Positions 1 to 8,976 of a stretch of DNA of 56,712 nt are shown piece by piece. How positions within the stretch are numbered: the first letter of the stretch is position 1; each line of letters begins with the position of its first letter. This DNA comes from Deltaproteobacteria bacterium (GTDB lineage: Bacteria > Desulfobacterota > Desulfarculia > Adiutricales > Adiutricaceae). The DNA lies in assembly GCA_031273455.1 (NCBI GenBank), contig JAISRZ010000125.1:1-56712 (forward strand), given 5' to 3'. The notes beneath the pieces are model-generated. The model had not been told where the DNA came from. It saw only the letters and a program-made list of their open reading frames with translations, and made no database searches. The translations under genes and the position numbers were made by a program.

Positions 1-2567
1 ATTTTATCCAAGGCGTTTAAGGTCACTTCTAAGGTTTGGTTGGCCGAGACCAGAGCCGCCCCGGCCCCCTGGTAGTATATTTTGGTGGCGTCGGCGGTAT
101 GGTAGTTACGCGCTTTTAAAGGCAGATTGGGATCGGAAGCGTCCACAAAAACGTCAAAGTAATAACGCCTTAGACCAGCGGTAAAAGCGAAATCATCGTA
201 CAAGGGGTCAACATGATAGTTAACCCCTTGGGAAATATAGTGAAAATTACCATCGGCCCTAAGTTCGGAAACCAGCGGGTTCAAAACGCCAGTCGTTCGG
301 TCGGCCAAGGTCAAAAGGCCTAAATCCAAAGGTTTGGTTTGATAGACGCCGGTTATAAAGGCCGGGGCCAATTCGTCCCTCCGGTATTCGAGGATACCCG
401 GGACATCGGAGTATTTAGACCAGCCCGGCGAACTTAGATAAGCGTTTTGCTGGGCTATGGGGTTAAAATCTTGTAAGTTAATGGCCCCGGTGGAACCGCT
501 AAAGGTTAAAATCGTGTCATTGGGGGAAATGTCGCTTAAATCGAAGCGAATATAGTCGTTATAGGGCGAGTTTATGTTGTCCGGGGCGAAAACCCCAGCC
601 GTGGACCAGGAGCCCTGAGTTATGACATCTAAGCTATTAACTTGATAATACGAAGTTGTCCCAGGGTTAATGTAGGAGTAAACGGAAGAAGACGTTGTTA
701 AGCTGGAGTTAGGCTCTAAGTAGAGGGTCGAAAAAGAAACCGCGTCGTCCCCCGGGTTCATGGTTCCCGTGATATTTAAGCGCACCGCCTGGCTGCTAGC
801 GATATAAAGCCGACGGTCAACCGTGAAATTCAAGTTTCCGCCGGGATTGGTCCCTAGGGTATCGCCAATGGTGAAATTTAAATCACTGTCCTTTAAGGCC
901 AGGAGATCGTGACTAATGGTCACCTGGGCGGCCCCGCCAGCCCCGCCCACGCCAAAGGTATTTAGGGTGCCATCGCTCCCAGCCGTCCCGCTTGTAACGG
1001 CCAAATGCGCCCCGTTTAGAATCGCGTCAATAGCCGTTAAGGTAACCGCGCCGCCGTCACCGCCTTTTCCGCCTTGGCCCCCGGAATTAGCCCCGCCTTC
1101 GCCGCCATCCCCGCCGTCCCCAGCGGTTAAGGTGGCGTTTCTCTCAAAAACCACGAAGTCAGTCTGAAAATCCACGCTGACCGAGCCGCCGGTCAAGCTG
1201 TCGCCCCCAGCGCCCCCTTGGGAGGTCGCGCTGAATTTTTCGCCCCCAGCGCCCCCTTTAAGCCCCGAGCCGGCGATGGCGTTAAAAATGTCTTTAAAAG
1301 TAATGACGGTATTGGATTTAGTTGGGTCTTTGAGAAAGGTCAAAAATATATCGGCCCCACTCCCGCCATCGCCGCCATCGCCGCCGATTCCCCCGATATT
1401 AGTTGCGCTAGGGTTGTCATGGCCAGAGGCGCCGCCTGCGGCCCCCTGGCCGCCGTCCCCGGCGATCAGCTCGGAGCGGCCAGTGATGGTTAGGGCCTCA
1501 AACGTCCCGTTGACGCGAATATCGATATCCAATTGTGTACCGCCATCGCCGCCAGCCCCGCCAGCGCCGCCAGCTCCGCCTTTTCCACCGGCCCCCCCAG
1601 AACCACCATTACCGCCGGTGTAAGTTGATCTATCGGCGGCTTTGGCGCCATCGCCGCCATCGCCGCCATCCGCCCCAGCGTCCCCACCGGATCCGCCTTT
1701 TCCGCCTTCACCGCCGCTGGCGCTTTTAAGAGTAATAAAATCGTAAGTCGCCGAGGGTGGAGTTACGGTCGCGGTCCAGCCAGATCCCGTTTGGGCCCCG
1801 GCAGGGTCTCCATCATCGCCGGTTTTACCGGGTTGACCGTTCGGCCCGTTATCGCCATCGCCCCCGTCATCGCCATTACTATTCACCCCCCCTCCGGTGC
1901 CTCCCGATCCGCTAGTGCCGCTGCCAGATCCCCCGGCTCCAGTGTTTATACCAGTGGAACCTCCGCCCGCGCCGCCATTAAAGCCAGTCCCAGTCGCCCC
2001 ATTAACGACATCACTGCCATCGCCGCCATCGCCGCCATCGCCGCCGCTAGCGCCATCGCCACCAGTAGTATACCCAGAGTTAGGGGCTCCTCCGGCAGCG
2101 AGATTATCTGATGATCCGTCCCCGGGATCTCCGTTCCCGGCCCCAAAACCTTCATGGCCGCCAGCGGCATTGGTCCCACCCTGAGAGGTGGTTGCGTCTT
2201 TTCCGTTTTCGCCATTATCTGGTCTATGAGAAGGATCATCGTTAGCGGCGCCGCCGCCCCCACCGCCACCGCCGCCCGAGCCCCCGTGAGCCCCACTGGT
2301 GCCTAGATTAGAAGATCCATCGCCACCAGCTCCGCTACCGCCCTGACCACCGCCGCCACCAGCGCCACCGCCGCCACCGCCGCCCGAGGCCCCGCCGCCG
2401 CCGCCGCCAGTGACAAATAGTGGCTCATAGGATAGGTCGGCCGCCTTGCCCGGGGCTACCCCCCAGAAGGCCAGAAAAACAGTTAGGCTTAAAGTTAGGC
2501 TTAAAGCCAAGAAAGAAAAAATCCAATAACTAGAACCTAAAGACTGGTTATTCAGTTTTTGTTTCAT
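1..2567 (-). CDS. Giant glycine-rich exported protein (N-terminal 855 codons, 3' end outside window)
   Basis: One reading frame runs without a stop from the ATG at 2567 to the window edge, so the gene is partial. The start has a ribosome-binding site (AAGGATT, about 7 bases upstream). Residues 1-45 form a long N-terminal export signal or anchor: a charged start, then a hydrophobic stretch ending near GKAAD. Residues about 50-480 are dominated by Gly-Gly-X repeats (GGDGGDGG, GGAGGKGG) broken by short non-repetitive strands; the rest is Thr/Ser/Asn-rich and looks like beta-helix sequence. This resembles PE-PGRS-like or autotransporter-adhesin passengers, but no barrel or anchor domain is visible because the C-terminus is missing. 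Role is unknown; surface exposure is inferred. The frame, signal and repeats are seen directly. No homologue was recognised. Confidence 0.85.
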   Translation of the reverse strand, partial: MKQKLNNQSLGSSYWIFSFLALSLTLSLTVFLAFWGVAPGKAADLSYEPLFVTGGGGGGASGGGGGGGAGGGGGQGGSGAGGDGSSNLGTSGAHGGSGGGGGGGGGAANDDPSHRPDNGENGKDATTSQGGTNAAGGHEGFGAGNGDPGDGSSDNLAAGGAPNSGYTTGGDGASGGDGGDGGDGSDVVNGATGTGFNGGAGGGSTGINTGAGGSGSGTSGSGGTGGGVNSNGDDGGDGDNGPNGQPGKTGDDGDPAGAQTGSGWTATVTPPSATYDFITLKSASGGEGGKGGSGGDAGADGGDGGDGAKAADRSTYTGGNGGSGGAGGKGGAGGAGGAGGDGGTQLDIDIRVNGTFEALTITGRSELIAGDGGQGAAGGASGHDNPSATNIGGIGGDGGDGGSGADIFLTFLKDPTKSNTVITFKDIFNAIAGSGLKGGAGGEKFSATSQGGAGGDSLTGGSVSVDFQTDFVVFERNATLTAGDGGDGGEGGANSGGQGGKGGDGGAVTLTAIDAILNGAHLAVTSGTAGSDGTLNTFGVGGAGGAAQVTISHDLLALKDSDLNFTIGDTLGTNPGGNLNFTVDRRLYIASSQAVRLNITGTMNPGDDAVSFSTLYLEPNSSLTTSSSVYSYINPGTTSYYQVNSLDVITQGSWSTAGVFAPDNINSPYNDYIRFDLSDISPNDTILTFSGSTGAINLQDFNPIAQQNAYLSSPGWSKYSDVPGILEYRRDELAPAFITGVYQTKPLDLGLLTLADRTTGVLNPLVSELRADGNFHYISQGVNYHVDPLYDDFAFTAGLRRYYFDVFVDASDPNLPLKARNYHTADATKIYYQGAGAALVSANQTLEVTLNALDK

Positions 2568-3240
2568 GGTATAATCCTTATAATACATTTATATAAAACA
2601 ATTATATTTAAAAAAAATTATTATTATTTTAATATAAATATATGAAATACATGGTTAAAACATAAACTATATTTTAATTAAAATGATTATTTGTATGGTA
2701 AAAAGAAAATAAAATATTATTACTACGTATTGAAATTAATATTAAGTTGTTTTTATATCTTTAAGGCGAATTAATTATCTTCACCTTTTCAAAGGCAACT
2801 AATCAAAGACCAGGTCGACATCTATTGGGACCGCAAAAAATCGTTTTGGAAAAATGTCCTTTAGTGAATTTTAGGTTAATTTTTATATTTACCCCAAAAT
2901 AACCAATCAAAATAATAATTAATCAGCGTTTTAAATGATAAAATATAATTAAATTACTAAAAAATTATTATTTACGATGCTATTAAGTAATTTAAATTTA
3001 TTATTTTATTAATTTTGGCCAAAAAATTTATATAAACACAATAAAAAATGCTATAAAGAGATTATTAATATTTATAGTCATATAACAATAGTTAAAACAA
3101 CGTAATGATACTAAAAAACCAGATAACGAAAATATTATTATCAAAAAGGTTTAAATATATTCTCTCATGTTTATTTCAAAGAACTATATCTTGCTATATC
3201 TATTTCTTGGGGTCTATTGAATATTTTTTTCGTTAAATCA

Positions 3241-3270
3241 ATAATAATACGGCGTAAAAGATATTGTCAA
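3241..3270 (-). promoter_or_regulatory. Predicted sigma70 promoter facing the glycine-rich gene
   Basis: Read on the minus strand, TTGACA lies at 3270-3265. TATTAT follows after 18 bases (3246-3241) or, alternatively, after 15 (3249-3244). Six helically spaced A-tracts sit directly upstream. The only open frame in this direction is the glycine-rich gene about 670 bases downstream, so the mRNA would have an unusually long AT-rich leader. Experimental start-site data are absent. Confidence 0.55.
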
Positions 3271-3272
3271 GA

Positions 3273-3328
3273 TTTTTTCCGTCTTTTTTCCGTATTTTTC
3301 GATTTTTTTCGGTTTTTTTTCGTTTTTT
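3273..3328. repeat. Six phased A/T-tracts (predicted intrinsically curved DNA)
   Basis: T-runs of 5-8 bases begin at 3273, 3284, 3295, 3303, 3313 and 3323. The spacings are 11, 11, 8, 10 and 10 bases, close to one helical turn, and the runs are separated by short C/G-containing spacers. Such phasing is the classic signature of intrinsic bending. On the minus strand these are A-tracts immediately upstream of the TTGACA at 3270-3265, the position of an UP-element or upstream curved activator sequence. Confidence 0.7.
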
Positions 3329-3464
3329 AGCCAATTTTTACGGCCAATTACATCGTTGATTTTGAAGTAAATTCAGGCGGTTAAGTGGCTAATTTAATCG
3401 GCCACGCCTAAAGCCAAATTTTTAACGCGTAAAATGGATTTTTTTCAGGTGGGTGTGGGTTAAA

Positions 3465-3583
3465 GACGTAATGACGGTTGGACGTAATGGCGGTTGTACG
3501 CCGGGGTGGATCAGGGTGGGTGGATCAGGCGGCAAACATTTTTGAACGGCGGCTATGGCCGTCAATGACCGCCAATAGCCGCC
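3465..3583. repeat. Cluster of short direct and inverted repeats
   Basis: A 16-base unit (GACGTAATGACGGTTG, then the same with one change) is tandem at 3465-3480 and 3481-3496. GGTGGATCAGG occurs at 3505-3515 and 3519-3529. GGCGGCTAT at 3548-3556 is inverted at 3575-3583. The block is GC-rich inside an AT-rich spacer. Function unknown. Confidence 0.6.
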
Positions 3584-4031
3584 AATAGGTCTTAGCCAGC
3601 CCAAAGATGTCTTAACGGTTATTTTATATTATAATATATTTTATTTAAAATATCGTTTTATATTTTTATTTTTAGTAGTCTATTTTATTACAACATTATT
3701 TAATAACTTATTATTATAAATTTAGTTCGTTTATTTTTTTTAAAATCAATTAGCGAATTGGCGATCTAAGACGCCTCAATCCTTTTTGAGCTTGATGGCC
3801 CGCCTTAGGCCAAAATTAGAATCACTGAAAGAACTTAAATTACGACTTCCCAAAGATTCCCCCGGCGGTTATACTTAAAAGATCAATAAAATCGACTAGG
3901 GTTCCCGGCCCTTTTTGATCAACGTCTTTAGATTGGATAACGCTAAGGGCCCGGCTTAGTTAAGCCTGGACCGCGTCTAAACCATTTTCCAGCGACCAAC
4001 CTTCACAGCCGCCAGGGTCAGGGAAAAACGC

Positions 4032-4994
4032 TTGAGCTCGCTCGCTAAATCACAAACCTTTATCATTCTCATCGCCATCGCTTTAGGTCTTCTTATCGGT
4101 CAAAGCGAAGCCATTGGGACTTTTTCCAGTCATCTGATCACCCCGCTGCTCGTGGCCATGCTCTTGGGGGTCTTTGTTAGCCTTCCCCTAAACACCATTA
4201 AAGAACTGGAAAAAAGCTTTAAAAATCTAAAATTCGTTAGTATTAGCCTTATAGTCAATTTTATCTGGATACCCATTTTAGGCTTTATCTTAGGGGAAAT
4301 ATTCCTAAAGTCATCCATTGATCTAAAAATTGGCTACCTCATGCTCCTAGTGACCCCTTGCACGGATTGGTACCTAGTTTTTACGGATTTAGCCAAAGGG
4401 AACGTGCCTTTATCAACTTCGCTTTTGCCAATAAACCTCATCGCCCAGCTTCTTTTGTTGCCGGTTTACCTGTATATCTTCGCGGGTTTAGCCGGGACCG
4501 TGGACACCGGGTCTTTGGTCAAAAGCGTGATCTTGATTCTGGTTATTCCTTTTGGGCTGAGTTTGTCATTAAAGAGGTGGTTTAAAGAAGAGAGCTTCAT
4601 AAGAGTCGCGGTCAACCGAATTTTTGAGCGGGGGGTCTTTATCTTTTTGGCCTTAGCCATTGTCTGTATGTTCGCCTCCGAAGCCCGGCGGTTCTGGGGC
4701 AACTTCACCCAGTTTAAACTCCTCTGCCCCCCGGTTATCTTGTTCTTCGTCATTAACTTCTTCGTGGGGCGGCTGGTTAGCCGCTTAGCCCACTTTTCCC
4801 GGGCTGACTCGGTCAGTCTTTCCATGACCACCTTAGCCCGGAACTCCCCTTTGGCCCTAGCCGTGGCCGTGGTGGCCTTTCCGCGCCAGCCCTTAATCGC
4901 TTTAGCCCTAGTCTTTGGGCCCTTAATCGAGATCCCGGTCCTCTTTATCGTGGCCAAAACCCTGCGGTGGCTGGGCCGAAACGAGGCGGCTTAG
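4032..4994 (+). CDS. BASS/ACR3-family transporter (putative arsenite/organic anion permease)
   Basis: A 320-residue integral membrane protein with about ten hydrophobic helices. Residues about 106-125 contain PCTDWYLVF followed by a short polar loop; this matches the PCT motif of ACR3-like arsenite permeases and the short BASS proteins annotated as arsenic resistance. It probably exports or exchanges an anion across the inner membrane. No arsR or arsC lies nearby, so the arsenic assignment is by family only. The start is a TTG at 4032 after a weak AGGG; the frame is closed upstream by a TAA at 3978 and no ATG or GTG lies between. It runs toward, and almost meets, the convergent kinase gene. 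Confidence 0.75.
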   Translation: MSSLAKSQTFIILIAIALGLLIGQSEAIGTFSSHLITPLLVAMLLGVFVSLPLNTIKELEKSFKNLKFVSISLIVNFIWIPILGFILGEIFLKSSIDLKIGYLMLLVTPCTDWYLVFTDLAKGNVPLSTSLLPINLIAQLLLLPVYLYIFAGLAGTVDTGSLVKSVILILVIPFGLSLSLKRWFKEESFIRVAVNRIFERGVFIFLALAIVCMFASEARRFWGNFTQFKLLCPPVILFFVINFFVGRLVSRLAHFSRADSVSLSMTTLARNSPLALAVAVVAFPRQPLIALALVFGPLIEIPVLFIVAKTLRWLGRNEAA

Positions 4995-5025
4995 GCGGCT
5001 TAGGCTTTGGGGCTTAGGCTAAAGC

Positions 5026-8000
5026 TTAAGCGTTAGCCGCCTCCTCGTTTTCTTGTTCTTGACTATTTTTAGCGGAATTATCGGGTTTTGGCTTTAAAAT
5101 CCGCCCTAATAAGGCGAAAAGCTGACTAAAATCAATGGGTTTCGTGATATGAGCCACCATCCCGGCTTGTAAGCTGATTTCCCGGTCCCCGGCCATGGCG
5201 TGGGCCGTCATGGCCACAATGGGGAGGTTATCGTACTTGGCTTGAGCCCGAATCCTTCTAGTGGCCTCCAAGCCATCCATGACCGGCATCTGAATGTCCA
5301 TGAGGACCACGTCAAACCTTTCCCGCTCCAAGTGGCTTAAAGCCTCGGCCCCATTGTTGGCGATGGTGATGTTTAAGCCGGCTTTAACCAAAAACTTCTT
5401 AGCCACAAACTGGTTAACCTCATTGTCCTCGGCCAATAAAACCTTATAACCCGTTAAATCCGGGATCGCCAAAGCCGCGGAGCTGGCGGCGGGGCCCGCG
5501 GGTTTAACCGTCTCTTTTAAGGCCTCTTTAATGGCCCGGGACAAAGAGGAGGTGGCGATGGGTTTAACCACCACCGCCTGGTAACTGGAGTTTAAAGTTT
5601 GGGGTTCAACGGCGGTTAAAGAGGAGGTTATTAAAATAAGGGGGGCTTTAGCCGCCGGGATTAGCCGCCTTACTCGCTCCAATAACCCTGGCCGGGCCAA
5701 GCTTTCTTGGTCCATTATAAGAGCCTCCGGGCCTTCCAGACACTTTTCCAAAAGGCTTAGGAAATCCTCGGAACTCTCCACAACGGTCGGGGCCGTTTCC
5801 AAGAACTCCAGTTGCTTAATGAGGTTCTCCCGTAAGAATGGGTTCTGGCATAGGCCCATGACCCGCGCCCCCCTTTTGGGCGGTGGCTCGGGGGGGTTAG
5901 CTAAGCTCGAGAGCTCAAAAGGCAAGGTAAAGGCGATGAGCGTCCCCTTAGCCAGTTGGCTACTTAACCAGATCTCCCCGCCCATCTTCTCGACCAACCC
6001 TTTGGAGATGGCTAAACCCAAGCCCGTGCCCCCGTACTTGCGGGTGGTCGAGGAATCGGCTTGGGTGAAGGCCGAAAATAAGCTTTCCGCCTGATCTTGG
6101 GACAGACCGATCCCCGTGTCCGCGACCTCAAAAAGGATCTCCACCCGCCCGGCGGGGCTCTCGGAGTTAATGGGAGCGGGCCCGGCCTTAAGGGAGACAT
6201 ACCCTTTTTCGGTGAACTTAATGGCGTTACTCACCAAGTTGTTTAAGACCTGGCTCAAACGAGTGGGATCGCCCCGTAAACCCGAGACCATAAAAGGCTG
6301 AAAATCCAAGACCAATTCCACGCCCTTCCGCTCCGCCTGGGGGGCGTTAAAATCAACGATGGTCTTCAGTAAAGACTCTAAATTGATGTCTATACTTTCT
6401 ATTTGAAGTTTATTAGCCTCAATCTTAGAAAAGTCTAAAATATCATTAATGATTTTAAGTAAAATATCCGCGGAAGTCCGGATCTGGGTTAAATACTCCA
6501 TCTGGGGGGTCTCTAAGCTCGTGCCCAATAAAAGCTGGACCAGCCCCAAGATGCCGTTCATGGGGGTCCGGATCTCGTGACTCATGTTGGCTAAAAAAAG
6601 GCTTTTGGCCCGAGTGGCCGCCTCGGCCTCCTCTTTGGCTTTCCGAAGGGACTCCTCATGTTTTTTGCGAGCCCGTAAATCGCGAAAATATGACAATAAA
6701 CTGGTGGAGTCGTGTAAAACAATGGGTAGATGGGTGACCTCCACGGGAATGGTTTCTTGGGCGTTACTGACTAACTCCCACTCGTCCCGAAAGAAGCCGG
6801 TTTTTTCGGCCTTTAAAAAGGAGGCGGCCAAGTACTCCGGGGAGAGGCCATAACGCCCGGGGTCCATCAAAAACTTCTCCGAGCCGCTCACCCCCAAGTA
6901 GTCCACGAACCGGCTATTGACCTCAATGATGCCTTGGGTGGCGTTCCAGACGATGTAGCCATCCAAGGAGGACTTAAAAACAGCCCGCATGATCTGGGTT
7001 AAATCGTGGCGTTTGGCCTTTTCCACGTCTAAAAGCGAGGCCCTCCGGTACAACTCGGCCAACTGAACCCCAAAGCGGTTTAAAAGGTCGGCGATGGTGG
7101 CGATCTCGGAGATGTGAATGATGGGGGCCTTATCGTCGATCCTCATGTTTTGGATGTCCGTCAATTTTTTGGAGGTCCAGCGTAAAGGTTTACTGACAAA
7201 AAACCTCACCCCCAAAAAGTAGACGATCACGGTTAGAATGAGCCCAATTAAAAACCCATAAGTGCTGGTTAAAACCCAATCATTGGCCAACATGATGGAT
7301 TTTAAGTTGTTGTTGACGCTATCCTCCAAACCTGTCCGGACCATTTTGATGAGATTGTCCACCAAACGGTCGAGGTTGACCCAGGTGGAGTTGAGATCCC
7401 GGGTCAAATTCTCCAGCTCCATGGCGTCTTTAAACATGGCCGCCACCAGTTCCTCACAGCGCTTGATCTCGGCTTGGCGGCTTTGGCTTAAATCTTTATC
7501 CTTGGAGATGGTCTTCATGGCCAGCTCAAAACTGTCGTTGACTAAAGAGTAGACCTTGGCGTACTCCAAAAGCCGTAAATTTTCCCGGCCATTTTTTAAG
7601 TAAACGTCAATAACCTCAAATAATGACTCCCGGTCGGCTTCTTTATCGAATAAATCAGCGATATCATCTAATAAAAAAAGAAAAAATATCGCTTTATCAA
7701 CAAATGAGTTCTCATAATTAGCGATTTTCGCTCGAATCTCGATGAGCGCGTCAATCAGCTCAACAATGGACAAACCCGTGTCCATCATGGCGCTGTCGGT
7801 GGTTAAAAGTCGCTCGCCCACGATAATCCTGGCTTTGATTCTGGAGTTACGCCAGACAAAATCGTCATCGGTGTAATAAGCCAATTGCACAATATGGCGT
7901 AAGTTCTCCACGTTCAAAAGGGTTCTTTGATTATCGGCCAAATGGGGCAAGTTTCGGGTGTAGATGTCGTTGGTTAGAGACTGGACGATTTGTAAATGGG

Positions 8001-8130
8001 TGACTTCCTTATAGCCAAAATAGACAAAAGCCGCGACAATTAAAGAAAACATCGCGCCAAAAAAGGTCGAAGTGCTAGCGATAAATCTCTTTTTTGGATT
8101 TTTTTCGTTTTTGTTTTCTGGTTTTGCCAT
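5026..8130 (-). CDS. Membrane hybrid sensor histidine kinase with pseudo-receiver and receiver
   Basis: A 1034-residue membrane sensor. In order: TM helix about 16-38, an alpha-helical sensor region about 40-290, TM helix about 293-313, a HAMP-like linker, a PAS domain about 385-490, a HisKA dimerisation domain with the phospho-accepting His518 in SHEIRTP, a HATPase domain about 625-745 with DTGIGL and GGTGLGL boxes, a divergent receiver about 760-870 (Asp807 kept, acidic pocket not evident), and a canonical receiver about 892-1005 with Asp945 in LMDIQMP. It should autophosphorylate and relay to Asp945; no separate response regulator or Hpt gene is adjacent. The gene upstream, 75 bases away on the same strand, encodes a solute-binding protein, so the pair may form one ligand-sensing unit. 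Confidence 0.92.
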   Translation of the reverse strand: MAKPENKNEKNPKKRFIASTSTFFGAMFSLIVAAFVYFGYKEVTHLQIVQSLTNDIYTRNLPHLADNQRTLLNVENLRHIVQLAYYTDDDFVWRNSRIKARIIVGERLLTTDSAMMDTGLSIVELIDALIEIRAKIANYENSFVDKAIFFLFLLDDIADLFDKEADRESLFEVIDVYLKNGRENLRLLEYAKVYSLVNDSFELAMKTISKDKDLSQSRQAEIKRCEELVAAMFKDAMELENLTRDLNSTWVNLDRLVDNLIKMVRTGLEDSVNNNLKSIMLANDWVLTSTYGFLIGLILTVIVYFLGVRFFVSKPLRWTSKKLTDIQNMRIDDKAPIIHISEIATIADLLNRFGVQLAELYRRASLLDVEKAKRHDLTQIMRAVFKSSLDGYIVWNATQGIIEVNSRFVDYLGVSGSEKFLMDPGRYGLSPEYLAASFLKAEKTGFFRDEWELVSNAQETIPVEVTHLPIVLHDSTSLLSYFRDLRARKKHEESLRKAKEEAEAATRAKSLFLANMSHEIRTPMNGILGLVQLLLGTSLETPQMEYLTQIRTSADILLKIINDILDFSKIEANKLQIESIDINLESLLKTIVDFNAPQAERKGVELVLDFQPFMVSGLRGDPTRLSQVLNNLVSNAIKFTEKGYVSLKAGPAPINSESPAGRVEILFEVADTGIGLSQDQAESLFSAFTQADSSTTRKYGGTGLGLAISKGLVEKMGGEIWLSSQLAKGTLIAFTLPFELSSLANPPEPPPKRGARVMGLCQNPFLRENLIKQLEFLETAPTVVESSEDFLSLLEKCLEGPEALIMDQESLARPGLLERVRRLIPAAKAPLILITSSLTAVEPQTLNSSYQAVVVKPIATSSLSRAIKEALKETVKPAGPAASSAALAIPDLTGYKVLLAEDNEVNQFVAKKFLVKAGLNITIANNGAEALSHLERERFDVVLMDIQMPVMDGLEATRRIRAQAKYDNLPIVAMTAHAMAGDREISLQAGMVAHITKPIDFSQLFALLGRILKPKPDNSAKNSQEQENEEAANA

Positions 8131-8205
8131 TTATATTGACCCTAAGGCCAGGGCGAGCGTCAATACTTGGTAGGCTAGCCACCGGCTTAAAGAGGTTTAT
8201 CGCTC

Positions 8206-8976
8206 TTAAAATATGAAAAAGTCATAATACTTGGCGTTAATTATCTCAAACTCCCGGGTGTAATGGACGGAAAAAATGCCCTCATTTAGTTTTTTGAGTA
8301 ATTCCTTTTCCTCGCCGCGGACCGCCAAAAAGGCCCCATCGCCGGTGTTGACCGGGTTACCGATGACGTCGAACATCATGGCCTTATCGTTTTGGAAGGC
8401 GTAGTAGACGGCTAAGATGTCCAACATGCCTAGGTCTATTTCTTGTAAAGCCAAGGCGGTCAGGACATCCTGGAACCGCTCATACTCTTTAATGTCGAGA
8501 CGCCGCTCATAATTGGAGCTAAGGCGCTGGTGTTGAATCGACCCCTGGACCACGCCAATGGCTAGACCGGTGAAATCATTTTTGTCCAATTGTTTTAGGA
8601 CTTGTTTGACGCCCACAAAAACGCTCGAGGAGCGAAAAAACTTGGCCGTGGTTAAAAAATTGGCTTTTCGATCCATCATGAGGCCCGGGCCAGAGCAGAC
8701 GATGTCCACTTCCCCGGCTTTTAAGGCTTTAAGCGACTCCTCGTGGCTCATCAGAACAAAGTCGCATTGGATTTGGGCGTGCTCGCAGATAACCTTAGTC
8801 ACGTCCACGGCCAGACCCTCAATACTCGCGGTCTTACGGTTATACAAGGAAAACGGCGGATAATTGTGGTCAACCGCCACTTTGTAAGTTTTACCGGTGT
8901 CCGCCCATAAGACCAATTGTCCGGCCATAATGAGGATAATAACTATGAGGATAATTTTTCTAAGCATATGGCCCAT
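8206..8976 (-). CDS. Periplasmic amino-acid-type solute-binding protein (SBP_bac_3 fold)
   Basis: A 256-residue protein with an N-terminal hydrophobic export segment (residues about 5-26) and a bilobed family-3 solute-binding domain: VAVDHNYPPFSL opens the domain and VDIVCSGPG marks the first-lobe ligand region. No permease or ATPase follows; the next gene is a membrane histidine kinase. That context suggests it presents a ligand to the kinase rather than feeding an importer, but this is inference. Two nearby ATGs (8976 and 8967) are possible starts, neither with a strong ribosome-binding site. The ligand cannot be read from sequence. Confidence 0.85.
   Translation of the reverse strand: MGHMLRKIILIVIILIMAGQLVLWADTGKTYKVAVDHNYPPFSLYNRKTASIEGLAVDVTKVICEHAQIQCDFVLMSHEESLKALKAGEVDIVCSGPGLMMDRKANFLTTAKFFRSSSVFVGVKQVLKQLDKNDFTGLAIGVVQGSIQHQRLSSNYERRLDIKEYERFQDVLTALALQEIDLGMLDILAVYYAFQNDKAMMFDVIGNPVNTGDGAFLAVRGEEKELLKKLNEGIFSVHYTREFEIINAKYYDFFIF

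Larger units (their letters stand above)
2568..4031. other. AT-rich intergenic region with curved-DNA promoter and short repeats
   Basis: No gene is supported in this 1.46 kb. About 2580-3240 is very AT-rich and would be the long leader of the glycine-rich gene if the promoter at 3241-3270 is used. 3271-3328 carries six phased T-runs. 3465-3583 is a GC-richer block of short direct and inverted repeats. 3605-3760 is again AT-rich. A weak minus-strand frame over 3422-3604 just follows the repeats and has no start signal. Confidence 0.6.

Noticed and set aside
916-2296. Several proline- or alanine-rich frames on both strands, including plus-strand frames over 916-1167, 1276-1623 and 1897-2184
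   Set aside because: They are shadows of the glycine-rich gene on the minus strand: glycine codons (GGC, GGT) read as Pro and Ala codons on the other strand. None has a credible start site.
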